DNA from: Syngnathus acus
Taxonomy: Eukaryota; Chordata; Actinopteri; Syngnathiformes; Syngnathidae
Direction of reading: 5' to 3'
Assembly: GCF_901709675.1 (NCBI RefSeq)
Contig: NC_051095.1
Span: 4,713,956-4,777,955 of the forward strand
DNA length: 64,000 nt
The position numbers were made by a program, and so were the translations under genes. The notes beneath the pieces were generated by a model. That model saw only the letters and a program-made list of their open reading frames with translations, was not told the origin of the DNA and did not search any database. This document shows, one piece after another, positions 47,894 to 60,480 of the stretch; position 1 is the stretch's first letter; every line of letters starts with the position of its first letter.

Positions 47894-48195
47894 ACTGGTG
47901 TCAAACTCAAGGCCCGGGGGCCAAATCGGGCCCACCACATCATGTTACGTGGCCCACAAAGGCATATCATGTGTCATCTCAATGTTTCTTGTTAAAATAC
48001 AAAAAATGTAAATTGTCTTTCTTTCTAATAACAGTTGGATATTGCAATACATTTTTGTTACAATCCCACTTTCAAAATAAATTAAAAACTATTTTGTACT
48101 GGATTCTGTTGTTTGTATTCTATCCTTTTCTATTTAAGTCCCACGAGGGAAACCATAATGACCATGTGGCCCGCAACAAAAATGAGTTTGACACC
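47894..48195. mobile_element. hAT-like element, diverged subfamily
   Basis: The ends are TGGTGTCAAACTCAAGGCCC and ATGAGTTTGACACCA. Near the ends are the shared GGCCC and GTGGCCC blocks, but the AT-rich interior differs from the 8.1/38.2/55.4 kb copies. No clear target duplication is visible. It is likely a related but separate subfamily. Confidence 0.6.
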
Positions 48196-48199
48196 ATAT

Positions 48200-50078
48200 T
48201 TAATTGGTCACATGTACACACACAAATTAACTATAAAACTATATCAAATATTATGAAAGTCAGATTTTCCAATAGTAGCCAAATAAATCTATTTCTACTA
48301 GTTGTACTAATATTGACTAAAAGTTTTTTGATGTCCAAACACTGTGGCTCAGATTGACCCATGAACAAACAAATGTACCAGGAGGGTTAAGTGCAAGGAA
48401 TTGGGCACAGATCCTAATAAAAGCACAAGAAATAAACCTCCAGGTTGTCTGCTGTTTTATGCGTTTCCTTGTCAGCGCATAAAAAAACAAGGAAAAAGAA
48501 GGTCTGACCTGTCACAGAGACTGATGCTACTGAGACAGATTGAGGAGATTTTATGCTCGGGTCAGAATGACCCGGGGGAAATGAAAACGAAGAGTGCTTC
48601 GAATTCGGCGAGTGAAACATTTGGATACAGGTCCGCTCACAAAGTACAGAGACGTGCGAGACTGCTATGTCACGTGCGAGAAAGGCATCGACGGAACATT
48701 TAGACATTTAGCGTGACAAGCCGCGGCAGATCTCTCTCGATGTCACACTGCGTGAATAAAGGACCTACGTGGTTCACATTTTTAAACTTGGGACGTGGCA
48801 GTGCAAACAGTAAAAAAAAAAAAAAAAAAAAGGCATTGACTATACAAAAGCAACACTCGGAACACGTAGCTTCGAATTATAACAGCCGCAAAATGAAACA
48901 GCAACTCGTCGCTATGACAACGATTATCTACTCACATTAAAGTCTAAAATGTGTGGCCTTGTATTAGCTTTGCTTGAATCTGGACCTTAATGTAACGGCC
49001 TGAATATGATTTTGGATCTGCTGAGGAGAATACTGTCATTTATGTTGCCATGACAACACCACATCACCCAGGCTAAAGGTTGGTAGACCAGCTCAGACAA
49101 CAATAAATACTTCCCTTATTCAAGCCATATGTAAAAATCGGAACTACGACTGCCCTAGCTTGTGATAAGGATGCTAGCTAGCATGATGCTAGCTTGCACC
49201 ATAACAACAAACACAAACAAAACAATCAAAAACATAACATGAATCGGCTCAAAATTTTATTGGACCACCCGGGACATTCCATTGTCGCGTAACGGTTCGT
49301 AAAATGTTTTGGCGGAGCGGGTTCTGACATTTGGCCATGTTCAGCTGGGAGAGGAAACGAAGGAAGGACTTGCTCAAGTGGAACGTGCCCAAAAACAATT
49401 AGCACAATTAAACCATAAAAGCTGGGGGGAAAAAAAAAGTTGAGGAAATGAAGTGTTAAGGAACATCTGAGGCCGCGACAAGCTGCTACGACGACAAAGT
49501 AGCAGCAGCAGATGCTTCTCGGGTGTTTGCAACAAAGCTCAATCTTCACTCCCTGCAGGGGGGAGGGGGAGGGGGGAAGCCTCTATATTTAGAGCCAATA
49601 CTATTTAAATTCGTTTCCAAGATGGACCGCCTTCTCTTTTTCTCTGCGTCTTTCCCCATCAATGTGACAGTCACAGTTCCACGCTTTCCAAAAGTTTGCC
49701 GCCGTTGAGGTGACATTCTCGCGCGGGTCCACCACCACTCCTCGCAATTATGCTGCTCACTCCCACTCGCTCTTATTCTACCGCGGCGTATGCTGGGAAC
49801 CTCCTGTGAATAGTTGCTTTTTAGACATGAAATTAAGGTGCAATTAAAATGGCTTACGCTGTGATTATGCTCATTTACATGATTTTTTTTTCATTTTTTT
49901 TTGCCTCTGCAATCACGACCACTTCTCAACATCCGCCACTAATATTTTGCACTAAACTTTGGATGATGTGCAAAATGATTTGCTAGTTTTTTTTTTTGCA
50001 AGTGAGACACACTGAGGTTTGATTCTTGTCATTTGGGAAAATGTGGACAGTTGAGGTGGGAGGTGATTCTGACATATA
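48200..50078. other. Plain sequence with a poly-A tract
   Basis: No exon supported. A very strong minus-strand pyrimidine tract ending CCTGCAG at about 49554 has no matching donor. 49500-49740 is GC-richer. Confidence 0.4.
48812..48831 (+). repeat. Poly-A tract
   Basis: Twenty A residues. No adjacent retroposed gene or SINE body is recognisable, so its origin is unclear. Confidence 0.9.
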
Positions 50079-50396
50079 CAGTAATCCCTCGTTTATCGCG
50101 AATAATTGGTTCCAAAAACCACCCGCGATAAGTGAAATCCGTACGGTTACCAACAAGAAGTACTGGGCAGGCTAACGAGTTAGCGGAAAGATGCTACTTC
50201 GCGATCGTGCTAACACGGACTTCTAAAGGAATGTAAACGAACATTTGGAGCAATACTACATTGTCCTAAAGGTTAGACACGTTTCCTCAATTTAGAAGTT
50301 TTATTTTGAATTTTAAATGTTTTTGTAATTTGGAAAAAAAATCTGCGATGTAGTGAAGCCGCGATAAACGAAACGCGAAGTAGCGAGGGATCACTG
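50079..50396. mobile_element. pogo/Tigger-like non-autonomous element
   Basis: It begins CAGTAATCCCTCGTTTATCG and ends TAGCGAGGGATCACTG, inverted, with TA on both sides (50077-50078 and 50397-50398), as expected for Tc1/mariner-superfamily insertions. The subterminal GGTTCCAAAAACCACCCGCG resembles the start of Tigger-type elements. No transposase frame. Confidence 0.7.
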
Positions 50397-51159
50397 TAAT
50401 TGGTTCAAGAAACAGCCCCATTCTTAATACAATTGAAATGATATAAACCAATGCTACTGACTCCCAAGAGCTCCGAGGACATTACAAAGACAACCGATGC
50501 TGTTATCTGATTGGACGGAAAACAAAATCTAACATCCACTTGTATTAGAAGCGCTAAACTCAAGAACATTTTGAAATGAGTCGTCAAGTTAAGCTCGGAA
50601 ACGTAGATCAGTGAGAAAATCTTACTGGTCCGATCTGTCTGACAGGTGATGAAACCAGGATGTGTTGCAATTGAGGAAAGGTACCCTAACCCCACCTCAC
50701 CCTCTCCTTCAACATCTGTCTGCGGCACAGCTGTTTCCCATTTCCCCTCGAGCGAGCAAAGCTGCCTTTGCCCGGCGGCTCGACGGAGCGTGGCGGGTGA
50801 TATCGTGGAGGTGCGCTAGCATGGCAGCTTCTCGCCACTTGGCAAGCGACAAAGAAGTTGGATCAAGCGGGAGGAGGGGAAGGGGTGCATTGTAATTCAT
50901 CAAGTTTCCAAGCGCACATGAAGAATGTCCCCGTGAATACCGACGGACGCACGGTCGCTACGTGCGAGGCGGTGACAGCTTCTATGAAAAACGGCCGTCT
51001 TCCGACAGAACCCGAGGGGATGAACGCGGCGTGCCGTGATGGATGCGTCGCCCCTTTGGCCTGGCCAAGCATTTACTTTATCACAACAAGTCTTCACGAC
51101 ACCAACGTGGAGCTCTTAAGGTCTTGGGGTGTCCCGTGCCTTGAAAGGGGCATATTGAT

Positions 51160-51440
51160 TGAATAGTGAAACAGTCACTTATGACAAATGGAGCCCTAAA
51201 TCAAATCGGGAGATAGATCGTCTGGCGGCGGTGTCATTAAGATGGCGTGATGGCCGGATTAATATGGTGATTAAATGAGGGTCGGCTACTATGTCAGCGA
51301 GTCGTCTCTGACAAGCCGACCCCCGCGTGGGCCGTAAACACTCTTCATCATCTTGCACTTTTCCAGTGTCTTATGAGGCGGGTTTCCTTTCCCATCGCAT
51401 TTGGACCAACCTGGAAATTCTGCCGCGGAATTGTGCCGCT
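51160..51440. promoter_or_regulatory. Candidate conserved noncoding element
   Basis: CAGTCACTTATGACAAATGG, CAAATCGGGAGATAGATCG, GTGTCATTAAGATGGCGTG, GATTAATATGGTGATTAAAT and CTATGTCAGCGAGTCG. Paired ATTAA words and a clear change from the GC-richer sequence on its left. Confidence 0.4.
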
Positions 51441-51612
51441 ATCACCCATCAGATCGGAATAATATCATTTCATTTTTGATTTGCATGGCTGACTGACAGG
51501 GTACCCGGTGAAGATACCGTGTGTCACAATCCGGAAGAAAGCAAGGCATCTCAGAAAGATTCGGTTCTGCTTCGAGTTTGGAAAAGACCGATTTATACTC
51601 CAAAATCAAAAC

Positions 51613-51883
51613 TACGGTAATTTCTGAATTATAAACCGCTACTTTTTGCACAAGCTTTGAACCCTGCCGTTTATAGTCCGTTACGGCTTATCTATAGATT
51701 TGTCAAGATTTTTACAATATTGTAAGATGATTTGTCTTGGTAATCCAGGTAATAGGAATTAGCACATTTCAATTAAAACACCTGCGGTTTATAGTCCGGT
51801 GAGGCTTATCTAGGATTTTCCGTTTTTTTTTTATCTGGTGCGGCTTATATTCAGGTGCGGCTTATAGTCCGGAAATTACAGTA
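51613..51883. mobile_element. Foldback/MITE element related to the GCGGCTTATAGTCCGG family
   Basis: The ends TACGGTAATTTCTGAATTAT and GCGGCTTATAGTCCGGAAAT plus TACAGTA are inverted and imperfect. The unit CGGTTTATAGTCCGGTGAGG or CGGCTTATA recurs several times inside. The design (subterminal repeated 'TTATAGTCCGG') parallels the ATAAGGCGCAC element at 41.7 kb, so the two are probably related families. Confidence 0.65.
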
Positions 51884-51889
51884 CTGTTT

Positions 51890-54470
51890 AAATGAAACTG
51901 GATCGTGGGCATACGGAATGTGATGCTTGATACTAAGCTTCACTGAAAATACCAGACCCAAAATCGGTACATATCTGAAGACTTAGGACCGATGTCATAA
52001 TGACAGCCAATTAAGGTGAACCCAAAATGAATACATGATTGTCTTGACTGAAGACATTCCATTATAAGATGCCATGATGTGACGCAAGATTATTTTAATT
52101 GAAGACGGTCCACTGTAAAGATCCAAACTGCAAATGTTCTGCTTATTCAATCTCAAATTCCAGAACCAAAATATAGGACTTGTTTTTTCCAAACCAATGA
52201 TGGCATCCAATGCTTTCAAAAGACTCTTAGATTTTTAGTGGGGCTAATAAAAATGCTCTTGGCTGGAAGGAAAGTGCAAACGTGGAGGGGAAAAAAAAAT
52301 AAAAAAATCAGTGCTGCCAAGGCCAGCAGACAGTAGCGAGTACATTTGGCTCATTTTGTAAGCATGCGCTACGCTCGGGCGTGCGCGTGACCCCGGTGCT
52401 CCATATGCTCTCGAACATGGCGCGGCATCCACCGCGCTGTGGGCGCATGCCGCTTTGGCAGACCTCGAAGCCGCAAAGGTCTGCGGAGTGGACGCACGGT
52501 AGAAATGATCCCGATAACCTTCAATGCTCTTCTTGCTCGGTAATATTACGGTGCTGAATAGAAACAAAAGTTGCTGCGTAACAGATGCATGATGGGAATT
52601 TACAAAATTGCACATCAAGATGAGTTTGGTACTGTAATATCATAATTGATGTGACTTTACAATAAAATTAACAACTTAGCATGGGTAATAAATTCAATAT
52701 ACAGTAGATACGATTTCCAATTTCCAAGAAAATGAGGTCGTAAAACTGGACAATTACCGAAAAATTAGCGCTTTTAAAAAAAATGACATTAAAAGCAGTT
52801 CAAGTTTTATAGTAATGACTTTTGGAAATGATGAATATTATCATTAAGACAACGACGCAATTTGTGTCACAGTTAGCGACGCGGAAATCTTTCAAAGCAT
52901 CTTTCAAAGCATCCATCGGCAGTTTGGCTCGATGATCTCCGGATGATTTGATGTGCGGAATAACGCCGTGGCGGCAGTATATTCATGCGTCAACCGTATC
53001 TTCCAAATGGCTTCCTAATTTGAGCAGACGGGTCCCACCATCAGGTCACCCGCCAGCATGCTGATCCATTTGAGCGGGAATAAAGCTGAAATCAATTTTC
53101 ACTCTTTTGGGTTAGGTTGGGGAGAATGGTTGTGATGGGAGGAGGGGTCGTCGGTTTGAATGCTTCGCCTGTTTGTGCCCGCGGGAGCACTTACTCCACT
53201 TTTGCTGACCTCTTTGTCCTTTCCCACTACGAGCATATCGCTCTCGTTGAAATGATAACGGCTTTCCAATCTCTGGTCAACACTTTTTTTTTTTCCCAGT
53301 CAATTGTCCTCTCGGCACTTTTAGTGCTGGTTAGTATCGTATTTTTAGCACCTGGCCTGAGTTAAGTCACGGAAAGCCGAAGAAGTAAAATTCTTGACAA
53401 ATGCGATGATATTTAGCTCATTTCAATTATGCTAGCACCAAGCAGGACTGGAAATGGGCACAGAATGCTTCGCTACGACTCAGCGCGTTAGCTAATGGTG
53501 TTTTCTTTGCTCGGGAAATGACATATAATATCATTAAATAGAGATACGCACAACAGAGTGTCTACAGATTCATCTTTTGGGGCACGTTGGTTCGGTTTGT
53601 GGGCGCCGAGTGGCTCCCTGACGACAGATCCAGATCATCATTTGGAAACATCCGCCGCTTGTTGCGTATTTTTAGGGATCTGTGGCTTTCTATACATTCT
53701 GGGCCTCCATTTAAAGTTAAAAAAAAAGTTAAAGGAGGAATGCTGAGTGGTCTACCACTGTGACCACAAACTATTCATGATTTAAATTGGCCATGGTATG
53801 AAAGTTCCAAAAGATCCCTAAACACAACTAAGACCGCCACCACTGACCAGAAAAAAAATTATTTCTATCATATAAGACGGCTGGTAAAGCGTTTCTAAGT
53901 ATATTTAAGGCTTAAATTAAGTCAGCAGCTTTTTTTTTTTTTACGAACCGTTGTTTGTAACGATGATCTTCTGGATCCGGTACCAGATATCTTCATTAGG
54001 TCTATGTTCTTAAACATGAAGTTCCTTTCCAAGAGCGATTTCACACGGCGATGCACTCTCCCTAACATTTCTTTGACCTTATGCAAATGAAATGATGTAA
54101 AACACAACAATCCTTCAAGGACACCGGTTAAGACTCGCACGGAGACACAGCCAGCGAGACGTGACCTTAACGGCGTTTTAATTTCCACTCGGAGAATTTC
54201 ATCTGCATGATTACCCGGACGCTTTAGTGTATGATCGGCTGCTTAGATTTTTTTTTTCGTGCGTCACTTTTGCCATTGCAGCACATTTGTCTAATGTACG
54301 TAATAAGTTTTTGGGGGGGTGGGGATTCAGGAAATCGTCATGTTGAATAAAATCGGAAACATTTTATAACTGTTGGAACAATACTCTCAGCAGTTGAGTG
54401 ATTTGGAGTAATTGGCGCATTTAAGTTTCAACCTCACTCTGGCTGATGTCAAAACATGCCCACCTTGCGG
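51890..54470. other. Plain sequence, few weak signals
   Basis: 52340-52520 is GC-rich with GCATGCGCTACGCTCGGGCG. 52860-53000 has a short repeat of ATCTTTCAAAGC. Poly-T tracts at 53284 and 53931. No exon supported. Confidence 0.4.
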
Positions 54471-55150
54471 ATCCGATAAGACTTTATTTATTTAGATAAT
54501 GATCGTATCGGCGAATGTTATTCGCAGATATCCTCTGACGGGGACACTTTGAAGAGGCCACGACCTTCAAAGTGTTTGCTGCCACTGCTTGCTAAGGGAA
54601 AGGGAAGCCGTTAGCTAAAATTAGCCAGCCACACGTCCCCTCCCGTCCGAAAGGATTCAATAATGGACTCCGGCTTTGTCAAAACAGCAGATTGATGGGA
54701 ATCCTCAACGGGCCGGCGTTTGTGAAAGAGAGCAGCTCGAGAAAAGACGGATTACGTCCTCTTTGAAACAGCTAACCTCTGATTTCTGGTTTCTCTATAC
54801 AAAAAAATCAAAAAAGGTCAAAGAAATCAAATGAAAGACAGGCAAAGCATTTTGTTTCTCATTTTTTCCAAAATCCTATTCAACCGTCGCCGCCTTATCT
54901 GCCATCCGCAGCCGACCGTGTGGCCCGAAAACCGCCTTAATGCGACAAGTGTACGATAAACTCCACAGATCAACTTTTTCGATAGTCGCCGAGGCCATAA
55001 ACAAGCGGGGGCCTCTAATCTGATAATCCACCTATGAAAGATTAGGGCACGGGGAGTATTATTGTGTTGTCACTCTTGCTTACAGGGTCACCCGGGCTTT
55101 GGCTGGCGGGGTTAGACATCCCTCAGTGAACCCCACAATGGTGTCACATC
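54470..55150. promoter_or_regulatory. Candidate conserved noncoding elements
   Basis: 54470-54560 (GATCCGATAAGACTTTATTT, AGATAATGATCGTATCGG) and 54880-55090 (GCCATAAACAAGCGGGGGCC, CTAATCTGATAATCCACC, TATGAAAGATTAGGGCACG) are unique and rich in GATAA/GATTA words. They lie just left of hAT-like copy 3. Confidence 0.38.
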
Positions 55151-55362
55151 TCAGCAGGTGAGCTGAGGTGATAAGACTGACTGTGAGATGCTCAGTGGAC
55201 ACACTGGAAGAGTCACAGGTACTAATGAGAAAGCAAACAAGGTCAAAGGATCCTTGGTAAAATTTCCTACTAGTGTACCAAGTCGATGATGGGTCAACTG
55301 TTGGACTCCAAGATGAGATTTTAGAGTTAATTTAGCATCTTTGCCTTTCATATGATGTGACT

Positions 55363-55917
55363 CAGGGGTGTCAAACTTATTTTTGTCACGGGCCGCATCA
55401 TAGTCATAGTTTGCTTCAAAGGCCCATTAAAATTGTCAATCCAAATAAATGTATGAACGTCTCATATTGTATATATAGTATAGGCTACACAACAAACTGA
55501 TGAATAACTATTTTTCAAAACAGACTAATAAAAACTGTTCAAATATTTTAAAATGAAATATTGAAATTAAATCAAATATTTAAAAATAAAAAATAAAAAT
55601 TAAAAAATGAATTAATAAAAATTGCTAACAATATCTTTATTTTTTAAAAGTGAAAACAATTTGAAATTTTGGCATTGACATGAATTTGATGCACAATTTG
55701 TCTTCGTGGGCCACCTAAAATCATGTGGCGGGCCGTATCTGTATAATTTTAAAAAAAATGAATGGTAATAAAAATTGCTTACAATATCTCTATTTTTTAA
55801 AAGTAAAAACAATTTGAAATTTTAGAATTGACATTTGATGCACAATTTGTCTTCGCGGGCCGCCTAAAATGATGTGGCGGGCCGTATCTGGCCCCCGGGC
55901 CTTGACTTTAACACCTG
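55363..55917. mobile_element. hAT-like non-autonomous element with an internal duplication, copy 3
   Basis: The left end is CAGGGGTGTCAAACTTA, and the right end is TTGACTTTAACACCTG. The sequence ATGTGACT flanks both sides (GATGTGACT before, TGATGTGACT after), a good 8-bp target duplication. The right half is present twice: the block from about 55617 (AATTGCTAACAATATCTTTA) to GGGCCGTATCTG at 55741 recurs at about 55770-55891. This explains the length of about 555 bp against about 307 bp for copy 1. Confidence 0.75.
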
Positions 55918-55919
55918 TG

Positions 55920-57900
55920 ATGTGACTGATGATACTATATTTTATCATTTAGCCCATCTGTAAGCATGTTTACCCGCGACTATCACTATGCATTGCATGA
56001 TTTATCCTGGCTGGCTGGGATTAGGGTTTATCTAGAACACCGTTAACACAACCTGCCGCCCCCTTTTTATCTGGCATCCGACAAGACGTGTTTTTTTGGA
56101 ATCAAACATCGCCCTGAACTGTGCGGAGGAAGCCAGCGCCACGCTGCACAGACTTCACGGGAAAATGACAAGACAGCATTAGTTTACAAAAGCAGCTGAT
56201 TTCAATAGACCCATCTGGGTCGGATGGTGGGGGGGCACCCCAGGGCGCCGTCCTCTGCACACTAATAAATTGGTAATTCTTGACAATGAGAGCACAGTAA
56301 TGACTTTTCATGCATTACAAATGGTATTTCTTTGAGCCTTGAGGACAGAATTGTTGTTCTTAAACTTTTAATTATATACTTCAGAATACAATAAAAACCT
56401 TTACCGAATGTTAATTGAAATAAATGAAAAAATAGTTTTTTTTGTTGCCAAATTTAGTCTGTCCTGGTCTTCCTTCTTCCGTTAGATAATCTCGCTCATA
56501 TTGTGCTACATTTGACAGAATCTATTACCGCGGGAAAAATATTGCGCAAACAGTACATGTTCCAAAAACTGCCCTTAGCACTAATCCTTTCAGTTCCTAT
56601 TCACATTAATGGAGTTATTTTGGACTCTCAAACACTCCCATCATTCAACAATGCAAATAGAACGTACCCAGTTGTCCCGTAAAATACATTATTTTAATAG
56701 CCTCATTACATTTTCACTGCTCGCTTTCATTGCCCCGTCTGATTTACGCTGCCGTCGTTTTAGCGCCGGTTGCCGTCCTGCCAAATATCAAGGGTCAACC
56801 TGGGGCGCGGCATCTCGGACCTTTAACTCCCGACGTAAATTTCATCAAGGTGAGCAAAAGTGTTTACCCCACGTTAATTTAGCCCGGTTGCTGTTCCGTA
56901 AAATGAGCAAAGATAATACTGACCTTAACATGCTCTTCTGCACATAGAGGTAATTGCTAAGGCTCCGGGATCAATCAATATTGACTCGCCATGTTTTTCT
57001 TTTTTTCGTAGTTGTTATTTAAACAGCATCCTTCTCAGGAGCTGAAAAAAGTGGTTTCAGATGGATAAAGAACATATCCCTAATAGTTTAACCTTTATCC
57101 GTCAATATGACGACTTATCCGTACGTTTATAGATTGCGGTCGGTCAGCTACGATACTAGCTAGCTCGTCTTTAATCGCGCAACGTCAGCCATTGCTGTGC
57201 TTTGTTTTCCAATTGGTAAACATTACAAGTAAGTGACACAAATTTCCCGGGTGTTTGTGTAACTTTTTAACACCAAGCCGAGAGCGTTTTGGACCTCTTA
57301 TTTCAAGTATGGCGCGTGGTCCAAACGGACTCGGTCCTCCGTTTAATTTTTCAACAAAGACTCGGCAGACATTTCCATCTCCACTTGATAAATCTCACCG
57401 TCTTCCTTCTGCTCCTTGCCACAGCCGAGTCATTTATTTTCTATTTCTCCCAGCTATATTTCCAAGTTATTATTTCTTTTTTTTTTTCTGATCGCACCTG
57501 ACAAAAAGATGCCATGAGGGATGATAAGAAGTCTGAAACCTTTGCACTGTGAAACAGGATTTACCTTTTTCTTATTATTTGTAAAGACTAAAATAGACGC
57601 TTGTCACGTCATCTTTTTTTTTCTACAGTATGTTAATGACGATGAAACATTATGACGGATGCAAACACAAATGTGTCTCCGCCCCCTGCGGGAAAGATCA
57701 CGAAGATGGCCTGACTGACGTTTCTATTTATAGTTTTTTCCAAACCAACAAAACCCTGATTGTGTCACTCAGACCTACTTTTGTAGCCGTCGGCGTAGCA
57801 TTTATCATTCATATGCTTCAAAATGCAAGATTGCGAGGATCCTTTTTTCTTTTTTTTTTAAAGATCACGGCGATTTGCAAAGCTTTTAAATGAGGTGTGG
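55920..57900. other. Unique sequence with one weak exon-like segment
   Basis: On the plus strand GCTGCCGTCGTTTTAG and ATTTCATCAAG|GTGAGC (about 56763-56849) bracket an open segment, but the pyrimidine tract is poor and nothing joins it, so I do not call it an exon. The rest is filler with poly-T at 57478-57488. Confidence 0.35.
57679..57692 (-). promoter_or_regulatory. CTCF-like core motif, minus orientation
   Basis: Minus-strand CCCGCAGGGGGCGG matches the core except C for A at position 3. Confidence 0.4.
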
Positions 57901-58330
57901 AGTTGAGCGATGGGTAGCCGCATCCTTCCGGCTATTCAGCGAGGGGCTTTAATTTGAGTTTTAGAAGATTTCTTTGGGAGACATTGTTCGGCTAATGCGA
58001 ATGGGACGGGCGGACGGGAGCTTAATGTTGATGAGGTGTTAATATCTAATATCAAAAGCAGATAAAAGCCTTATTAGCCCCCGTGGTCTGGCTGGAGTAG
58101 GAACTCATTACATGGAAGAGATGGAACGCAGATGGAGGACTACGACGACTGAAGGGCTTTGTCACACGACTCGCACGTCCTTAAGCTTACTGACGGGGTC
58201 AACTTCATTTTGGGACTAAAATGCCGAGGGTTTAGCCAAGTCGACATTGTTTGAGGGATCTAATTCGGACTTCCATAGACGGCAACATCGGGGGGATTAC
58301 ACTGTCTCAAGCCGGAGGCGCTTTTATAAT
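57900..58330. promoter_or_regulatory. Candidate conserved noncoding element
   Basis: GATGAGGTGTTAATATCTAA, AAAGCAGATAAAAGCCTTAT, TAGCCCCCGTGGTCTGGCTG and GGAACTCATTACATGGAAG in unique sequence, about 0.3 kb left of the Tigger-like element. Confidence 0.38.
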
Positions 58331-58621
58331 CGCTTGTCAGTTTCGGAGTTTGCGCGCCGGGCGCAGCTTGGGTGGTTTCGAAAGGTCTTTGGTTCAATCC
58401 AATGTTGGCCAGATTAGTTTTCTGCGTTGCTTTTTGTGAGACTGTTTCTCTGCCGAGTGAGTTTGAATGTTTTCCTTGAGGCTTTCACAGTAAAGAGTTG
58501 GAAAATAAGAAGGGGGGGGGGTGTTGAAGTGAAGCAATATCGGAATGACTGTGTTGTTGATGGTTTGTAATTAAGGGAACAGAATCTCTGTCGAAGCTGG
58601 AGCAGCAGTAAATTGACTGTA

Positions 58622-58943
58622 CAGTGAAACCTCTACTTACGAACGTTTAAATTTATGAACTTTTCGAGATACGGAGACTCAAGATTTTTTTAGCCTCCTC
58701 TTAAGAATGAAATTCCGAACCCGAATAAAAAGACTGGTGAGGTGACTGAGTCATTTATTTTTGTCTCTACACTTCGTTCAGCCACTTCCTGTGTTAGCAT
58801 ACTGAATTGACAAGTTCTCCCGTAGTTTGTCCGAAGTTTTTGATGTAATCTTTGGGGAAAAAAAATTAGCTTCTACTTACAAACTTTTCTATCGACGAAC
58901 CTGATCACGGAACAAATCAAATTCGTAAGTAGATGTTTAACTG
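58622..58943. mobile_element. Tigger/mariner-like non-autonomous element, second family
   Basis: It begins CAGTGAAACCTCTACTTACG and ends TTCGTAAGTAGATGTTTAACTG, an imperfect inverted pair, flanked by TA (58620-58621 and 58944-58945). A subterminal copy, CTTCTACTTACAAACTTTTC, lies inside near 58871. Length about 322 bp, no coding capacity. Confidence 0.68.
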
Positions 58944-58949
58944 TAGTAT

Positions 58950-60480
58950 GTAATATTAGGTTTGGCGCTATCTTTAACGTGTAGCAAAGTTACCATAAAG
59001 TTACGGTTTTGCAATCTCGCTGAAGGTTTAACGGCTCATAATTATCTGGTGGACCAGCCCGGTCCAATACCATCATAAAAGTCCAGTGTCAAAAACAGAA
59101 TGTTGTATTCCAGGCAGCCGTGTTAAGCCTCAACATTAACTGTCTTGGCTTCTTGAGGCTTAATGGTTTTGGGCAAATGCTGGCAGTATAATAAATGCAA
59201 GGCTAGGTGCGAAAGCACAAAGTAAGCACGCCATTTGCTGATCAATGCGTCGGTCTCAAAAAGAATGAACTCCGGGCTCGCCCATTGAGCGACAACATCA
59301 ATAGCAAAAGCGCTCGCTTTAAACAAGCGGCCAAACGCCGTCGGGATCCGGCCATGCATCCCATTGATTTCAATTCAAGCCGACGCCAATCCCCGTAGCG
59401 TTTAGACATTTAATTCCCTTTATGGCAAAGTCATTACACGGCATGTCATTAAGCCATTCTGGCACCGACCGACTCGGTGTTTAAGTACCGGCCAAGATGG
59501 CTTTGACCCGCGTTGACCTTTAGCTTCCCGAAACACACGCCGGCACAAAAAGGACCGTCCCCATTTCTACGGGGAGCTTTTCCAAAGTGCAGTTTATTAC
59601 GGCTAGAAATTCATCCTGGCTAGAAATTGACATTCATAAAGTGTTCAGACTCTGTGGACACTGTGACTTCATTAGGAAGAAGCACGCAGACTGCACTTTG
59701 ATGATGTCCCGATGTTGACCAATCATTTGAGTCATTAAGCCTCAGAGTCGATTGGCTCGCCTGCACTGTCAGCACTGCTTGTCGAAATAGACAATTATCT
59801 CCAATACGAAGCAGGACAAACCACTGAGTGCACTTTGCATTTACTTAAGAACCAGGGCTGAGTTGTCCACAAATGGATTGCGACAATCAAAAGCCGGATC
59901 GAGTAGGAAAATCGAGACAAGATCATCGAGAAGACCCTGCGTCCTGTTTAGGCGTCAAAATGGTCGCTTCCCCCAAATAACTTTTCATGTCTTTACGATC
60001 CAAACACAAATCCCGCTGTGTCCCACCCTTGAACATAATCGCCAATTTTGATATTTCCAAAAACTTGTGCAGATGTTAATCAAAGTCAAGGCTTAATCCC
60101 GAGTGCTGATAAGATACTTCCACTTTTAACAGGCTCGTTTAAGCACAAGGGGGAAGGGGGGGAGGGGGCTGGCTCGATCAGGTGAAATGAAGAGGAACTG
60201 ATTGCTTATGGTGATTATACTGATTACATTTTAAATTTAAAAACTTTGCCCCCCTCGCAGAGCATAATCCTTTGCAGTTACGCAGTCAATGACATCGCAA
60301 TCTCCGTAAATGCCAAGGCCGAACGAACGCACGCGTCGGCCGGCGTATCTTAGAAAATGTCGAACTATTTTCTCCCAGGGGAAAGCGGTTTTTTTCAAAG
60401 TGCCGCATCAGCATTAATCCGTCAGCGATGAATAAAACAATCATGTCGTGTAGACGCGACCTTCTCTTCTTCGGACTGTG
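58950..60480. other. Unique sequence, mildly enhancer-like
   Basis: 59020-59060 (CGGCTCATAATTATCTGGTG), 59400-59460 (TTTAGACATTTAATTCCC, GCATGTCATTAAGCC) and 60060-60130 (AATCCCGAGTGCTGATAAG) are the only notable parts. No exon seen. Confidence 0.35.

Noticed and set aside
49226-49554. Minus-strand exon after a very strong pyrimidine tract ending at about 49554
   Set aside because: Acceptor is excellent but I found no matching donor in a sensible distance; the frame product is unremarkable.
56763-56849. Plus-strand exon ending CATCAAG|GTGAGC
   Set aside because: Weak pyrimidine tract and no neighbouring exon; kept only as a remark.
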